A stretch of 64,000 bases of DNA from Alkalihalobacillus alcalophilus ATCC 27647 = CGMCC 1.3604 (GTDB lineage: Bacteria > Bacillota > Bacilli > Bacillales > Bacillaceae_D). Under the pieces are notes generated by a model. That model was not told the DNA's origin. It was given only the letters and a program-made list of their open reading frames with translations, and made no database searches. The stretch is taken from the NCBI RefSeq assembly GCF_000292245.2, contig NZ_ALPT02000014.1, positions 1-64,000 on the forward strand, read 5' to 3'. Shown here piece after piece: positions 17,581-26,761 of the stretch (position 1 is the stretch's first letter; every line of letters begins with the position of its first letter). The translations under genes were made by a program, and so were the position numbers.

Positions 17581-17675
17581 TGAAAGCGATTAAATATTTA
17601 ATTGAAATACAGGTTAGTAGAAGCTATAATAAAAAAAGTGTTGTATAACTGATCATCTGATCACATGATGATCAG
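17581..17675 (+). promoter_or_regulatory. lctP promoter with inverted-repeat operator and cre-like site
   Basis: TTGAAA (17602-17607), a 17-nt spacer and a perfect TATAAT (17625-17630). An inverted repeat ctgatcatc N9 gatgatcag (17649-17675) lies just downstream, suited to a GntR/FadR-type repressor such as LutR/LldR. TGAAAGCGATTAAA at 17581-17594 is one base from a catabolite (cre) consensus. Confidence 0.65.
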
Positions 17676-17704
17676 TCGGATGAGCGAAAGGGGATTATTT
17701 ACAT

Positions 17705-19450
17705 ATGAGTTCTGGTTTATTAGCATTACTTGCTGTCATTCCAATTATTACTGTGTTTTTCTTTTTAGTTATTTTGCGTTGGCCTGCTAAACATGCTATG
17801 CCTATAGCGTTTTTTGTAACCGGCATCATTGCATTCTTTGTTTGGGAAACACCATTCAATGTGATTGCTGCTGCCAGTATGAAAGGGCTATCCACAGCGA
17901 TTGAAGTCTTATTTATCGTTTTTGGTTCTGTGTTATTATTAAACACACTTAAACAAAGCGGTGCGATTAATACGATTCGTCAAGGATTTATTGATATTTC
18001 ACCTGACCGCCGGATTCAAGCGGTTATTATCTGTTGGTTATTCGGTTCATTTTTAGAAGGAGCTGCTGGCTGGGGTGCACCTGCTGCAATCGTTGCTCCA
18101 CTACTTGTTGCCATTGGTTTCCCTGCGCTTGCCGCTGTAATGGTTGCTCTTATTTTACAATCAACTCCTGTCTCTTATGGAGCAGTTGGAACACCGATTT
18201 TATCTGGTGTCCAAAGTGGTTTAGCAGGTGCTGAAAATGTGGCAGTTGAAGTCGCTTCATTAGGTATGACAATGGATGAATATGCTCGTATGATTGGTGG
18301 TCAAGTCGCCATTGTCCACGGAATTGTCGGAATATTAATTCCACTCTTTATGGTGACCATGTTAACTTTCTTTTTTGGAGAAAAGCGTAATTTGAGAGCT
18401 GGATTTGAGGTACTCCCATTTACACTATTTGCTGGTATCTCCTTTACAATCCCATCCATGCTCGTAGCCAATTTACTTGGACCTGAGTTCCCGTCTCTTT
18501 TAGGAGGATTAATCGGTCTTGCTATTGTCATTCCATTAGCGAAAAAAGGATTTTTAATGCCTAAATCAACTTGGAATTTTAAGAAGGAGTCTGAGTGGGA
18601 TCCAGAATGGACAGGTACATTAAAAGCTGAGCCTTTGACAGCTCCTACTGTAAGCGGTTTTAAAGCTTGGTTACCTTATATTGTCATGGCTATTATCCTA
18701 GTGATAACCCGCATTAATGCCTTACCGTTTGGGAATTGGTTAAAAACATTAGAGATTTCCTTTACAGATGTATTCGGTTCAGAAATATCATTTGCAAGTA
18801 CACCATTATTCTTACCAGGATTTATTATGGTGATCGCCTCATTATTCGCCTATGTTCTATATAGTATGAATAAAAATTCTTACGGCCGGGCTTTTAAAGA
18901 ATCAAGTGGGATGATTGCTAAGGCAGCACCTGCACTATTGTTTGCTGTTCCTATGGTTCAAGTATTCATTAATTCAGGGGCTGGCAATGAGTTAGCCAGT
19001 ATGCCAATTGTTCTAGCTGAATATGTTTCCAATTTAGCAGGTGGCACATGGCCATTATTTGCTCCTGTCGTAGGGGCGTTAGGTGCATTTGTAGCTGGGA
19101 GTAATACCGTTTCAAATATGATGTTCTCTCTATTCCAATTTAGTACAGCAGATAACATCGGTTTAAACCCAGCCTTTATTGTTGCCTTACAAGCAGTCGG
19201 TGGTGCAGCAGGTAACTTAATCTGTGTTCACAACGTTGTCTCCGCTTCAGCAACTGCCGGTATCGTCGGTAAAGAAGGTTTATTAATTAGAAGATTGTTA
19301 ATTCCACTCGCTTATTATTTAGCATTTTCTGGGGCAATCGGATATGTTTACTTTTACGGATTTGGGTTTAACATCGGAACGATTATTATTGTCTTGATTA
19401 TCGCCCTTCTCATCTTCTTAGCGGTAAAAAATCGTAAAGGGAAAGAATAA
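17705..19450 (+). CDS. lctP: L-lactate permease
   Basis: 581-aa member of the LctP/LldP family, importing lactate (often glycolate) with protons. It has 12-14 predicted membrane segments and the family signatures FGSFLEGAAGWGAPAAIVAP, TPVSYGAVGTPIL, AGSNTVSNMMF and AVGGAAGNLICVHNVVSASAT. AAAGGGG lies upstream of the ATG. It is a single gene with its own promoter, operator and terminator; no lutABC genes are adjacent. Confidence 0.95.
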   Translation: MSSGLLALLAVIPIITVFFFLVILRWPAKHAMPIAFFVTGIIAFFVWETPFNVIAAASMKGLSTAIEVLFIVFGSVLLLNTLKQSGAINTIRQGFIDISPDRRIQAVIICWLFGSFLEGAAGWGAPAAIVAPLLVAIGFPALAAVMVALILQSTPVSYGAVGTPILSGVQSGLAGAENVAVEVASLGMTMDEYARMIGGQVAIVHGIVGILIPLFMVTMLTFFFGEKRNLRAGFEVLPFTLFAGISFTIPSMLVANLLGPEFPSLLGGLIGLAIVIPLAKKGFLMPKSTWNFKKESEWDPEWTGTLKAEPLTAPTVSGFKAWLPYIVMAIILVITRINALPFGNWLKTLEISFTDVFGSEISFASTPLFLPGFIMVIASLFAYVLYSMNKNSYGRAFKESSGMIAKAAPALLFAVPMVQVFINSGAGNELASMPIVLAEYVSNLAGGTWPLFAPVVGALGAFVAGSNTVSNMMFSLFQFSTADNIGLNPAFIVALQAVGGAAGNLICVHNVVSASATAGIVGKEGLLIRRLLIPLAYYLAFSGAIGYVYFYGFGFNIGTIIIVLIIALLIFLAVKNRKGKE

Positions 19451-19456
19451 CAACGA

Positions 19457-19485
19457 AACAGCCATGTTAACGTGGCTGTTTTTTG
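19457..19485 (+). terminator. Terminator of lctP
   Basis: 8-bp stem aacagcca/tggctgtt then T run. Confidence 0.85.
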
Positions 19486-19578
19486 TTTCTGAGAATATAA
19501 TTGACCTATTTAGGAATTTCTTTGTACTTGCTTCGTACTTCACCTTCCTGAAGTCTGAACCACCTTAACCGTGAGAGC

Positions 19579-19617
19579 CAAAAAACGTCTCAAAAGAGTA
19601 ATGCTTTTTTGAGACGT
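19579..19617 (-). terminator. Terminator of the metNPQ operon
   Basis: Minus strand: AACGTCTCAAAA paired with TTTTGAGACGTT, then six T. Confidence 0.85.
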
Positions 19618-19665
19618 TCCATTCTTTATACACTTTCTATCTGTTTAACTTTAAATCCTCTTATC

Positions 19666-20508
19666 CTATTTCTCCATCCAACCAGGCTTCCCAAAGCCTT
19701 TAAATTTCTCGTCAATAATTGCTTCAAACTCTTCGGATTCAATCACTTCTTTAATATCTTGAACAAATTGAGCATCTGCATCTGATGTGTTAACTGCAAC
19801 GACATTACGGAATTGCTCAGGCATATCTTCTAGAATTAACGCTGCTGTTAAATCAAAATCGGCTGCCAAGGCAAAGTTTCCAGGTACGGCTGCTGCATCT
19901 TCATTTTCAACTAGGCGGGCTAATTGACCAGCTTCAACTTCTGGTAACTTGAGATTTTTTGGATTCGCTGTAATATCTTTAACAGATACACGTAATGGGT
20001 CAACATCACCATTCACTTCAATCAATCCTGCATCCGCTAAGACACCTAATGTACGAGCTAAGTTTGTTGGATCGTTGGCGATCGCAATCGTGCTTCCATC
20101 TTCAATGTCTTCAAGTGAGTCGAATTTATTTGAATATAGACCCATTGGTGCAGTTGGTACAGCAAGTAAATTAGTTAACTCTAAGTTATTCTCTTCTGCA
20201 AATGACTCTAAATAAACTGTATGTTGGAATAAATTCGCATCCAAATCGCCATTAGCAAGAGCATTATTTGGTTGGACATAATCGGTAAACTCACGATTTT
20301 CAACTTCATATCCTTTTTCCTCTAATAATGGTTTAATTGCTTCATTCACCATGTCACTATATGGACCTGTTGTTGCCCCAAACATGATTTTTGTTTTTTC
20401 ACTGTCTCCATTTTCTGTATCTCCTGTAGTTGCTTCAGAGCTTCCACAAGCTACTAAAAAGGTGATACTCCCTATAATCAATGCTGATTTTAAATATCTT
20501 TTTAACAT
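19666..20508 (-). CDS. metQ: Methionine-binding lipoprotein MetQ
   Basis: About 280 aa, NlpA-type solute-binding lipoprotein of the methionine ABC importer. A signal peptide ends in the lipobox LVAC. It contains the family patterns GATTGPYSDMV, DYVQPNNALANGDLDANLFQH and TIAIANDPTNLARTL. The ATG at 20508 is chosen because AAGGGGA lies 9 nt upstream; the longer frame begins inside that site. It is the last gene of a metN-metP-metQ operon behind a SAM riboswitch. Confidence 0.93.
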   Translation of the reverse strand: MLKRYLKSALIIGSITFLVACGSSEATTGDTENGDSEKTKIMFGATTGPYSDMVNEAIKPLLEEKGYEVENREFTDYVQPNNALANGDLDANLFQHTVYLESFAEENNLELTNLLAVPTAPMGLYSNKFDSLEDIEDGSTIAIANDPTNLARTLGVLADAGLIEVNGDVDPLRVSVKDITANPKNLKLPEVEAGQLARLVENEDAAAVPGNFALAADFDLTAALILEDMPEQFRNVVAVNTSDADAQFVQDIKEVIESEEFEAIIDEKFKGFGKPGWMEK

Positions 20509-20543
20509 CGTTTTCTTCCCCTTCTCCACTCTATTTTTTATAT

Positions 20544-21212
20544 TTAACGCTTATCTACTGATTTTGCGATAAAATCACCAAAATATTGAATAGCTTGAAC
20601 CAAAACAATTAAAATAATAACAGTCGCAAACATGATGGTATCTTCATAACGGAAATAGCCATATCGAATCGCAAAGTCACCAATTCCCCCGCCACCAACC
20701 GTTCCAGCCATCGCTGAGTAACCAATTAAGCTAATCGCTGTAATCGTCAATCCACTAATTAAACCTGGTTTCGCTTCTGGCAAAATAATTTCTTTAATAA
20801 TCAGCCACGGTGAAGCACCCACTGCAACAGCTGCTTCAATGACTCCTTTATCAATCTCACGTACAGACGCTTCCACAATCCGAGCGTAAAAAGGAATCGC
20901 GGCAACAGATAAGGCAACAGATGCAGCAAGTGGTCCAATCGTCGTTCCAACAATCATTCCAGTCACAGGCATTAAGAATACGATTAAAATTAAAAACGGC
21001 ACCGATCGAACGAGGTTAATGATAATTCCCGAAGCCACCTTCACAAAGCGATTTTCTAAAAAGAGGCCTTTATCAGTTACATATAACAAAATTCCGAATG
21101 GCAATCCAACAATTAAACCAACTGAAAGTGAAATGCCGACCATAATCATCGTTTCAAGAAAGGCTTGATTAATCTCTGGCAATAATTCAATGATTCGATT
21201 AATGTCTAGCAT
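20544..21212 (-). CDS. metP: Methionine ABC transporter permease
   Basis: 222-aa MetI/MetP permease with five membrane segments and the inner-membrane EAA loop (EAAVAVGASPWLIIKEIILPEAKPG). It forms the channel for methionine uptake with MetN and MetQ. It overlaps the 3' end of metN by 14 nt, with GGAGGTGATTCAAG as ribosome site inside metN, so translation is coupled. Confidence 0.94.
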   Translation of the reverse strand: MLDINRIIELLPEINQAFLETMIMVGISLSVGLIVGLPFGILLYVTDKGLFLENRFVKVASGIIINLVRSVPFLILIVFLMPVTGMIVGTTIGPLAASVALSVAAIPFYARIVEASVREIDKGVIEAAVAVGASPWLIIKEIILPEAKPGLISGLTITAISLIGYSAMAGTVGGGGIGDFAIRYGYFRYEDTIMFATVIILIVLVQAIQYFGDFIAKSVDKR

Positions 21213-22215
21213 CTTGAATCACCTCCACAAAAACACGCTCTTCTAAGTAAGCAATCGCTTTGTTTACTTCCTCTTCTTCCCCAACCAGTTCGAAAATAAA
21301 AATCCCTAGTGGTGCATCGCCAATGTATTCAACTTTTCCATGCAAAATATTCCCGCGAACAGAGAAAGCCTGGAGCATGTCCGAGACAACAGCGTCACTC
21401 GCAATCCCTCCACGGAACTGCAAGCGTAAAATCACACCTTCACATTCGGAAAGAAGCTTTTGTGGCAATTCAAAATCAAGGACCGTTTGGATAAATTTTT
21501 TCGTTAATTCATTTTCAGGTTCAGCAAACATGTCATATGTTTGTCCTTCTTCCACAATTTCTCCGTCCTGCATGACCGCGCAGCGATGGCAAATCTCTTT
21601 AACGACTTCCATCTCATGTGTAATTAAAACGATAGTAATGCCAAACTCACGGTTAATTCGTTTTAATAAAGCTAAAATCGACTTTGTTGTTGTCGGGTCA
21701 AGGGCAGATGTTGCTTCATCACATAATAAGACTTTTGGATTGTTGGCTAGTGCCCGAGCAATACTGACACGTTGACGTTGCCCACCACTTAACTGAGCCG
21801 GATATTCATTCGCTTTATCAGCTAATCCAACAAGGTCTAATAGTTCTGTGACACGTTCCTTCCTTTTATGCACACTTTTCACTCCAGCAGCCTTTAAAGC
21901 AAAAGCGACATTGTCAAAAACGGTCTTAGAAGCCACAAGATAAAACCCTTGAAAGATCATCCCAATTGATTGCCTCGCTTCTCTTAATTCCTTGCTTGAG
22001 AGGCTTAACAAATCCACATCATCAATATAGATGTGTCCAGATGTGGGACGTTCTAATATGTTTAAGCACCGAATCAATGTACTTTTCCCTGCACCACTAT
22101 ATCCAACAATTCCAAAAATTTCTCCTTTTTTTATATCAAGCGAAACTTCCTTCAGTCCGATAACTTCTTTTGTTTTTGTTTTAAAAACTTTATTTAAATT
22201 CTCAACTTTAATCAT
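21199..22215 (-). CDS. metN: Methionine ABC transporter ATP-binding protein
   Basis: About 338 aa. ATPase domain with Walker A GYSGAGKST, signature LSGGQRQR and Walker B VLLCDEATSALDP (residues 1-240), then the C-terminal NIL/ACT-like domain (about 260-338) that binds methionine and inhibits transport. The ATG at 22215 has AGAGG 6 nt upstream. It is the first gene of the operon and is controlled by the upstream S-box leader. Confidence 0.95.
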   Translation of the reverse strand: MIKVENLNKVFKTKTKEVIGLKEVSLDIKKGEIFGIVGYSGAGKSTLIRCLNILERPTSGHIYIDDVDLLSLSSKELREARQSIGMIFQGFYLVASKTVFDNVAFALKAAGVKSVHKRKERVTELLDLVGLADKANEYPAQLSGGQRQRVSIARALANNPKVLLCDEATSALDPTTTKSILALLKRINREFGITIVLITHEMEVVKEICHRCAVMQDGEIVEEGQTYDMFAEPENELTKKFIQTVLDFELPQKLLSECEGVILRLQFRGGIASDAVVSDMLQAFSVRGNILHGKVEYIGDAPLGIFIFELVGEEEEVNKAIAYLEERVFVEVIQDARH

Positions 22216-22255
22216 CTTCAACCTCTCCCATATGTAACAAAAACCTTATCAATAC

Positions 22256-22402
22256 AAAAAACCACTTCCATTCAGAAAGAGGCTGATTTAACACTAAATC
22301 TTTATCTTCCAGAATGCACCCATTCTGCAGGAGGTAGCACCACTCCACTTGGAAGGTTGCTGTGACTTCACTAGGCCTGTTCCTTCAGTCACTCTTGATA
22401 AA
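22256..22402 (-). ncRNA. SAM-I (S-box) riboswitch with terminator upstream of metN
   Basis: On the minus strand the S-box core is present: TTATCAAGAG, GACTGAAGGAACAGGCC, GTGAAGTCACAGCAACC, then GGTGCTACCTCCTGCAG and GATAAAG closing P1. Downstream CCTCTTTC/GGAAGTGG plus TTTTTTG forms the terminator. SAM binding would stop transcription of metNPQ, as known for methionine genes in bacilli. Confidence 0.93.
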
Positions 22403-22604
22403 AACTATTCAATTTAAATAATAGAATAATCCGAATAAAATCATTTGTCAATCAAATTTTATTATTTCGGTAAAGCGTTAATGAGTGAAGCGATAAACTC
22501 TTATAAAAAGAAGCTAATTTGAAAATTGACGATTCCACAAATTGATGTCATAATTATCCGAATATAAATTTCAGCTGTTCATTTATAGCAAAAAGGAGTT
22601 CGAA

Positions 22605-23698
22605 ATGGAGACAATCCAAGTACAAGGTGCCCCTAATTTTTATCAATGTCATCAAGGTGTATTACAAAGTTTACCAGAGAAAATAAAAAACATGGTACAA
22701 CAAAAGCCCTTATCTTGCATGGGGAACAATCATGGAACGCCGCTAAATCCTTTCTTCCTTTGTGGCCGATTCCTGTTACTCACCTTTCCCATCATAAAAA
22801 ATGTACACACGAGGAAACAAAACGAATCTCTGAAGTGATCTTTGAAGAAAATATCAATTTGATCATTGCTGTCGGTGGGGGGACTTGTTGTGACTTAGCC
22901 AAAGCAGCAGGATATACCACTAATACAGACGTCATTTTAATCCCAACACTTGCATCCAACTGTGCCGCTTGGACACCCTTAAGTGTATTTTATGACCAAG
23001 CTGGAAATTTTGTTGAATATAAAGTTTTTCCAAAATCAACCTATATGGTTTTAGTTGAACCGACCATCATTTTGAATTCCCCAAAGGACTATTTAAGAGC
23101 CGGTATTGGCGATACACTAGCCAAATGGTATGAGGCAGATGTATTAATCCGACCTCTTCCTGAAAAATCAATTCCCATTCAAATCGCTCATTATGCCGCA
23201 AAACTTTGTAAAGATCAACTCATAACGGACGGTGCAGCCGCTCTTTTGGCACTAGAAAACAACCAGTTAACAGATGCTTTTGTTCGTGTCGTTGAGACGA
23301 TTATTTTAGCAGGAGGAATGGTGGGGAGCTATGGCGATCAGTACGGTCGTATTGCTGCCGCTCATTCGATTCATAATGGCTTAACCAAAGTAACAGAAAC
23401 CGCATCAACCCTGCATGGTGATAAAGTAGCCTATGGCATTCTCGTACAACTTGTATTAGAAAAACGATTCGATGAAATCACTAAATTATTGCCTTTTTAT
23501 AAAAGTTTATCCCTGCCCATCTCTTTAGATGAACTAAACATCCAAAAAGAGCGACTTGAAGAAGCGACTCAAATCACTGCAACAGCTTCCACTCAAGCTG
23601 GTGAATCGATTCATTTAATCGGTGAAATCCATTCAAGTGACGTGGTTGAAGCGATGATAGAACTTGATCAATTTGTCACTCAATATTCCACCATTTAG
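22605..23698 (+). CDS. Iron-containing alcohol dehydrogenase (GldA-like), frameshifted
   Basis: Glycerol dehydrogenase-like group III dehydrogenase. The start MQ-type region METIQVQGAPNFYQCHQG with AAGGAG is in one frame. From about 22712 the protein continues in the next frame (ALILHGEQSW...), containing AVGGGTCCDLAKA (NAD loop), PTLASNCAAWTPLSV and metal-site histidines near AAAHSIHNGL and TLHGDKVAYG. Adding one A in the aacaaaag run near 22700 would fuse the frames into about 364 aa, the usual length. Substrate unknown. Genuine pseudogene or sequencing error. Confidence 0.75.
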
Positions 23699-23716
23699 TC
23701 AAAATAAATAACGAAC

Positions 23717-23752
23717 AAAAAAAGCCTTGAACTTTAACATTCAAAGGCTCTT
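23717..23752. terminator. Bidirectional terminator between the iron ADH and eutH genes
   Basis: Stem gccttgaa/ttcaaaggc with A7 on the left and T-rich sequence on the right. It overlaps the last codons of eutH. Confidence 0.7.
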
Positions 23753-24823
23753 TTCTGATTTGGTAAAAAGGAGAGAAACGACTATCGCACTCATCCCTGC
23801 GGTTAACTTTCCGATAATCATCGCAGAAACCATTTCTTGATTCATACCGGCCACAAATCCTAAATGTCCACCAAAAACAAAAGCACCACTTACAGCAAAG
23901 GTTATATTGACCACTTTTCCACGCTCATTCATATCTTTAAGCAGAGCTAACATTGGAATAATGTGGGCAAGAGAAGCAATCAGACCAGCTGTCGACTGTT
24001 CGTTTAATTTCACGAGCGAACCGGCTTTGTTTAACGGCCTGGATAAAACCTTTGTCATGACCGCAACAAAAGGAAAGGCTCCCGCTAAAACGATGGCGAT
24101 TAACCCCACTGTTTGAACACCTTCAGCTAATGGGGCTAGCCCTGGGATCACAATGAATCCGGTTAATGTTTCAATCGCAATCGCAACAAGACCAAATATG
24201 GCAACACATGTGATGACCGTCCCAAATATTTGAAACAGCTTAATCATTTGTTTCATAAAAAAGACGAGCCCACTCATAATGATGACAGAAAACAAAATAG
24301 GAATAATTAAATTTCGTAAAATCAGTTCCATGTCAAAACCCGCCACAAGTCCACCGACCAAACAGCCGATTGGAATCGTACAAAGGCCAATTAAAATCCC
24401 TTTTGCAAAATAAGGGTGGTCGTTTTTCTCAATCAAACCTAAAGCAACTGGAATCGTAAAAGCAACCGTTGGACCAAACATCGTACCGAGCATCACCCAA
24501 GCAAACAGTGCGGCCTCTTCTGATTGAGCCATTTCTTCTGCTAACGCATAGCCCCCCATATCGAGAGCCAAAATCGTATTCGCAAAAGTGGCTGGATCGG
24601 CTCCAACTATTAAATAGAGCGGGCTTATGATCGGAATCAAAATGCTAGCTATAACAGGAGCTAATGAAACGATCCCTACGATAACGAGGGCAAGTGGCCC
24701 CATCGCCACAAAACCTTCCTTAAATTTCTCACCTAGGCCAAACCGATTGCCAATACAATAATCGATCGCTCCTAAAACAAGAAAAATAGCTAAAATACTA
24801 ATAATGAGTTCATTAATGCTCAT
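23741..24823 (-). CDS. eutH: EutH-like ethanolamine permease
   Basis: 360-aa EutH-family protein with about 10 membrane segments (DYCIGNRFGLGEKFKEGF near the start, LDMGGYALAEEMA, HIIPMLALLKDMNERGKVVN, GAFVFGGHLGFVAGMN). EutH helps ethanolamine entry, especially at low pH. No other eut gene, microcompartment shell gene or ammonia-lyase lies nearby, so this is an orphan. It faces a frameshifted iron alcohol dehydrogenase. Confidence 0.88.
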   Translation of the reverse strand: MSINELIISILAIFLVLGAIDYCIGNRFGLGEKFKEGFVAMGPLALVIVGIVSLAPVIASILIPIISPLYLIVGADPATFANTILALDMGGYALAEEMAQSEEAALFAWVMLGTMFGPTVAFTIPVALGLIEKNDHPYFAKGILIGLCTIPIGCLVGGLVAGFDMELILRNLIIPILFSVIIMSGLVFFMKQMIKLFQIFGTVITCVAIFGLVAIAIETLTGFIVIPGLAPLAEGVQTVGLIAIVLAGAFPFVAVMTKVLSRPLNKAGSLVKLNEQSTAGLIASLAHIIPMLALLKDMNERGKVVNITFAVSGAFVFGGHLGFVAGMNQEMVSAMIIGKLTAGMSAIVVSLLFTKSEKSL

Positions 24824-24884
24824 TGTATGTTTCCTCTCTCGTTCCTACTATGTATAAATGAAAAAGGCTACGCATCGTTAGCCC

Positions 24885-25826
24885 TCAATCATTTGTTTCA
24901 TATAAAATCATTCCAGTCTTTGCGGTATCATAATTTCCTAATGATGTAATTTCATCTTTAAAGCTTTGTTTCTTCATGATCGATTTTACATGACTAATAA
25001 GTTCTTTATTTTCAGGTGTTTTTAATAAAACTAAATCATATCTCTCTGTAATAAGGGGAATAAAGTCTAAGTCGACCATTTTCGCGACTTTTTCGATCCC
25101 TACTCCAACGTCTGCCCTTCCAGCTGCAATCGCTGAAGCCACTCCTAAATGACTCGATTCGACTTGTTGATAACCATTCACTAGGCTTTGCGAGATATCA
25201 TTTAATCTTAGTTGTTCTTCTAATAAAATTCTTGCACCTGAACCAATTTCACGGTTGATAAAACGTAACTTCTCATTTTTTAAATCAAGCCAATTTTTGA
25301 CGGAGAAAGGGTTGCCCTTCTGCACCATTAACCCAGCTTTTCGCGATAAAAGATTCAAAATGATATACGAATGACCGATTAAAACTCTGCGCACGTATGG
25401 AAGGTTATACTCGCCGCTATCCCCATCAAACATATGGAGACTGACGATGTCACAATCCTTTTTATACATATTCATTAACCCATTTAAACTACCTTCATTT
25501 GAACGTAGGGCCGTGTAATCCCCGTTCCCCTCCAACTGCTTACCAAGTATATCCAATACAACATCTTGACCACTAATTAAAATCTTCCTCTTAGCCGATT
25601 TCCCTTGATGGGTATACTCTTGCGTAGTTGTAGGCATACTGTCGATGTTTTTTGGTGCTTTCTTTCCATTTATAAAAAGTTGCAAATCCTTTGATTGAAT
25701 TCGCATTTGTCTACCAACTTTAAAAGAGGATATTTTGCCTTTTTTTATTAAATCATAAACCGTTAGCTTCGAAACTTTTAATAAACCGGCCACTTCCTCA
25801 ACTGTATATGAGATTTCTTGCTCCAT
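24885..25826 (-). CDS. MerR/excisionase-type HTH plus periplasmic-binding-like domain regulator (YvgK-like)
   Basis: 313 aa. The N-terminal excisionase-type helix-turn-helix (YTVEEVAGLLKVSKLTVYDLIKKGKI, residues 6-55) is followed by a PBP-like ligand domain (about 85-310). This matches B. subtilis YvgK, encoded beside the molybdate genes yvgL-yvgM. It is divergent from modAB here, so it probably senses molybdate or a molybdenum-related ligand and controls the permease. An AGGAGG site precedes the ATG. Confidence 0.82.
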   Translation of the reverse strand: MEQEISYTVEEVAGLLKVSKLTVYDLIKKGKISSFKVGRQMRIQSKDLQLFINGKKAPKNIDSMPTTTQEYTHQGKSAKRKILISGQDVVLDILGKQLEGNGDYTALRSNEGSLNGLMNMYKKDCDIVSLHMFDGDSGEYNLPYVRRVLIGHSYIILNLLSRKAGLMVQKGNPFSVKNWLDLKNEKLRFINREIGSGARILLEEQLRLNDISQSLVNGYQQVESSHLGVASAIAAGRADVGVGIEKVAKMVDLDFIPLITERYDLVLLKTPENKELISHVKSIMKKQSFKDEITSLGNYDTAKTGMILYETND

Positions 25827-25899
25827 CGTTATCCCTCCTAAATTCTATTGTAATCATAAATAGGTATGGAGAAAACATTTATTAAAATAAATCTAGCTT

Positions 25900-25977
25900 T
25901 TTATAAATATATCTAACTATAATAAGTTATAAATAAATATAATTAGTTATAAATTTAGTTAGTTTTAGGAGGACATT
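25900..25977 (+). promoter_or_regulatory. modA-regulator intergenic region with 20-bp-spaced direct repeats
   Basis: Very AT-rich. AGTTATAAAT occurs at 25925-25934 and again at 25945-25954, 20 bp apart (about two helix turns), with related TAACTATAAT and AGTTAG half-sites beside them. This is a candidate operator for the divergent YvgK-like regulator. Confidence 0.4.
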
Positions 25978-26760
25978 ATGAAAAAGTTTTTATCTATTCC
26001 TTTGTTTTTATTATTTTCTTTCGTTTTATTTGCATGCTCAAATTCAACTAAAGATGTAGAAAAACCGACTGTCGAGCTAACTGTATCAGCTGCGGCAAGC
26101 TTAAATGAGGCTTTAAATGAGATTCAAGAAACCTTTGAAGAAGAGTATACCCACATCGATCTATTATTTAACTTCGGAAGCTCTGGTACGTTACAACAAC
26201 AAATTCATCAAGGGGCACCTGCCGACCTTTTCTTCTCAGCAGCAGAAGATAAATTCGATGAATTAGTTGATGAAGGTTTAATTGATGAAGAAAACGGAAT
26301 TGACTTAGTCGGAAATGAGATTGTTCTGGTCACTCCAAGTGAATTCCCTAATGACATTCAGACTTTTACCGACTTAGAAACGGCCGATACGATTTCAATT
26401 GGAACACCAGAATCGGTTCCAGCTGGTCAATATGCTAAAGAAATGCTTGAAAATCTCGGCGTTTGGAATAGTATAGAAGAAAAGATTATTCCCGCAAAGG
26501 ACGTGAGACAAGTGTTAACATATGTGGAAACAGGCAATGTCGAAGCAGGAATTGTCTATCATACAGATGCTCTTATTTCAGATAAAGTTAATATCTTGGA
26601 AAAAGCAGAGAAAGGCACACACGAACCAATTATTTATCCTGTAGGTGTATTGAATAACAGTGCAAACCTAGAAGAAGCGTTGATTTTTTATGAATATTTA
26701 CAATCAGAGAAAGCACTCGAAATCCTCGAAAGCTATGGATTTTCAAACTTAGTCCAATAA
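25978..26760 (+). CDS. modA: Molybdate-binding lipoprotein ModA
   Basis: 260-aa binding protein for molybdate/tungstate. The signal peptide has lipobox LFAC. Typical family stretches are ELTVSAAASLNEALNEI (binding serine), FNFGSSGTLQQQIHQGAPADLFFSA and VPAGQYAKEMLENLGVW. AGGAGG precedes the ATG. The stop is separated from modB by one base, so the two form one operon. Confidence 0.93.
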   Translation: MKKFLSIPLFLLFSFVLFACSNSTKDVEKPTVELTVSAAASLNEALNEIQETFEEEYTHIDLLFNFGSSGTLQQQIHQGAPADLFFSAAEDKFDELVDEGLIDEENGIDLVGNEIVLVTPSEFPNDIQTFTDLETADTISIGTPESVPAGQYAKEMLENLGVWNSIEEKIIPAKDVRQVLTYVETGNVEAGIVYHTDALISDKVNILEKAEKGTHEPIIYPVGVLNNSANLEEALIFYEYLQSEKALEILESYGFSNLVQ

Positions 26761-26761
26761 A

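Noticed and set aside
22605..22838. Stand-alone 77-aa protein
   Set aside because: Its first half is the natural N-terminus of the iron alcohol dehydrogenase; the remainder is out-of-frame reading of that gene.
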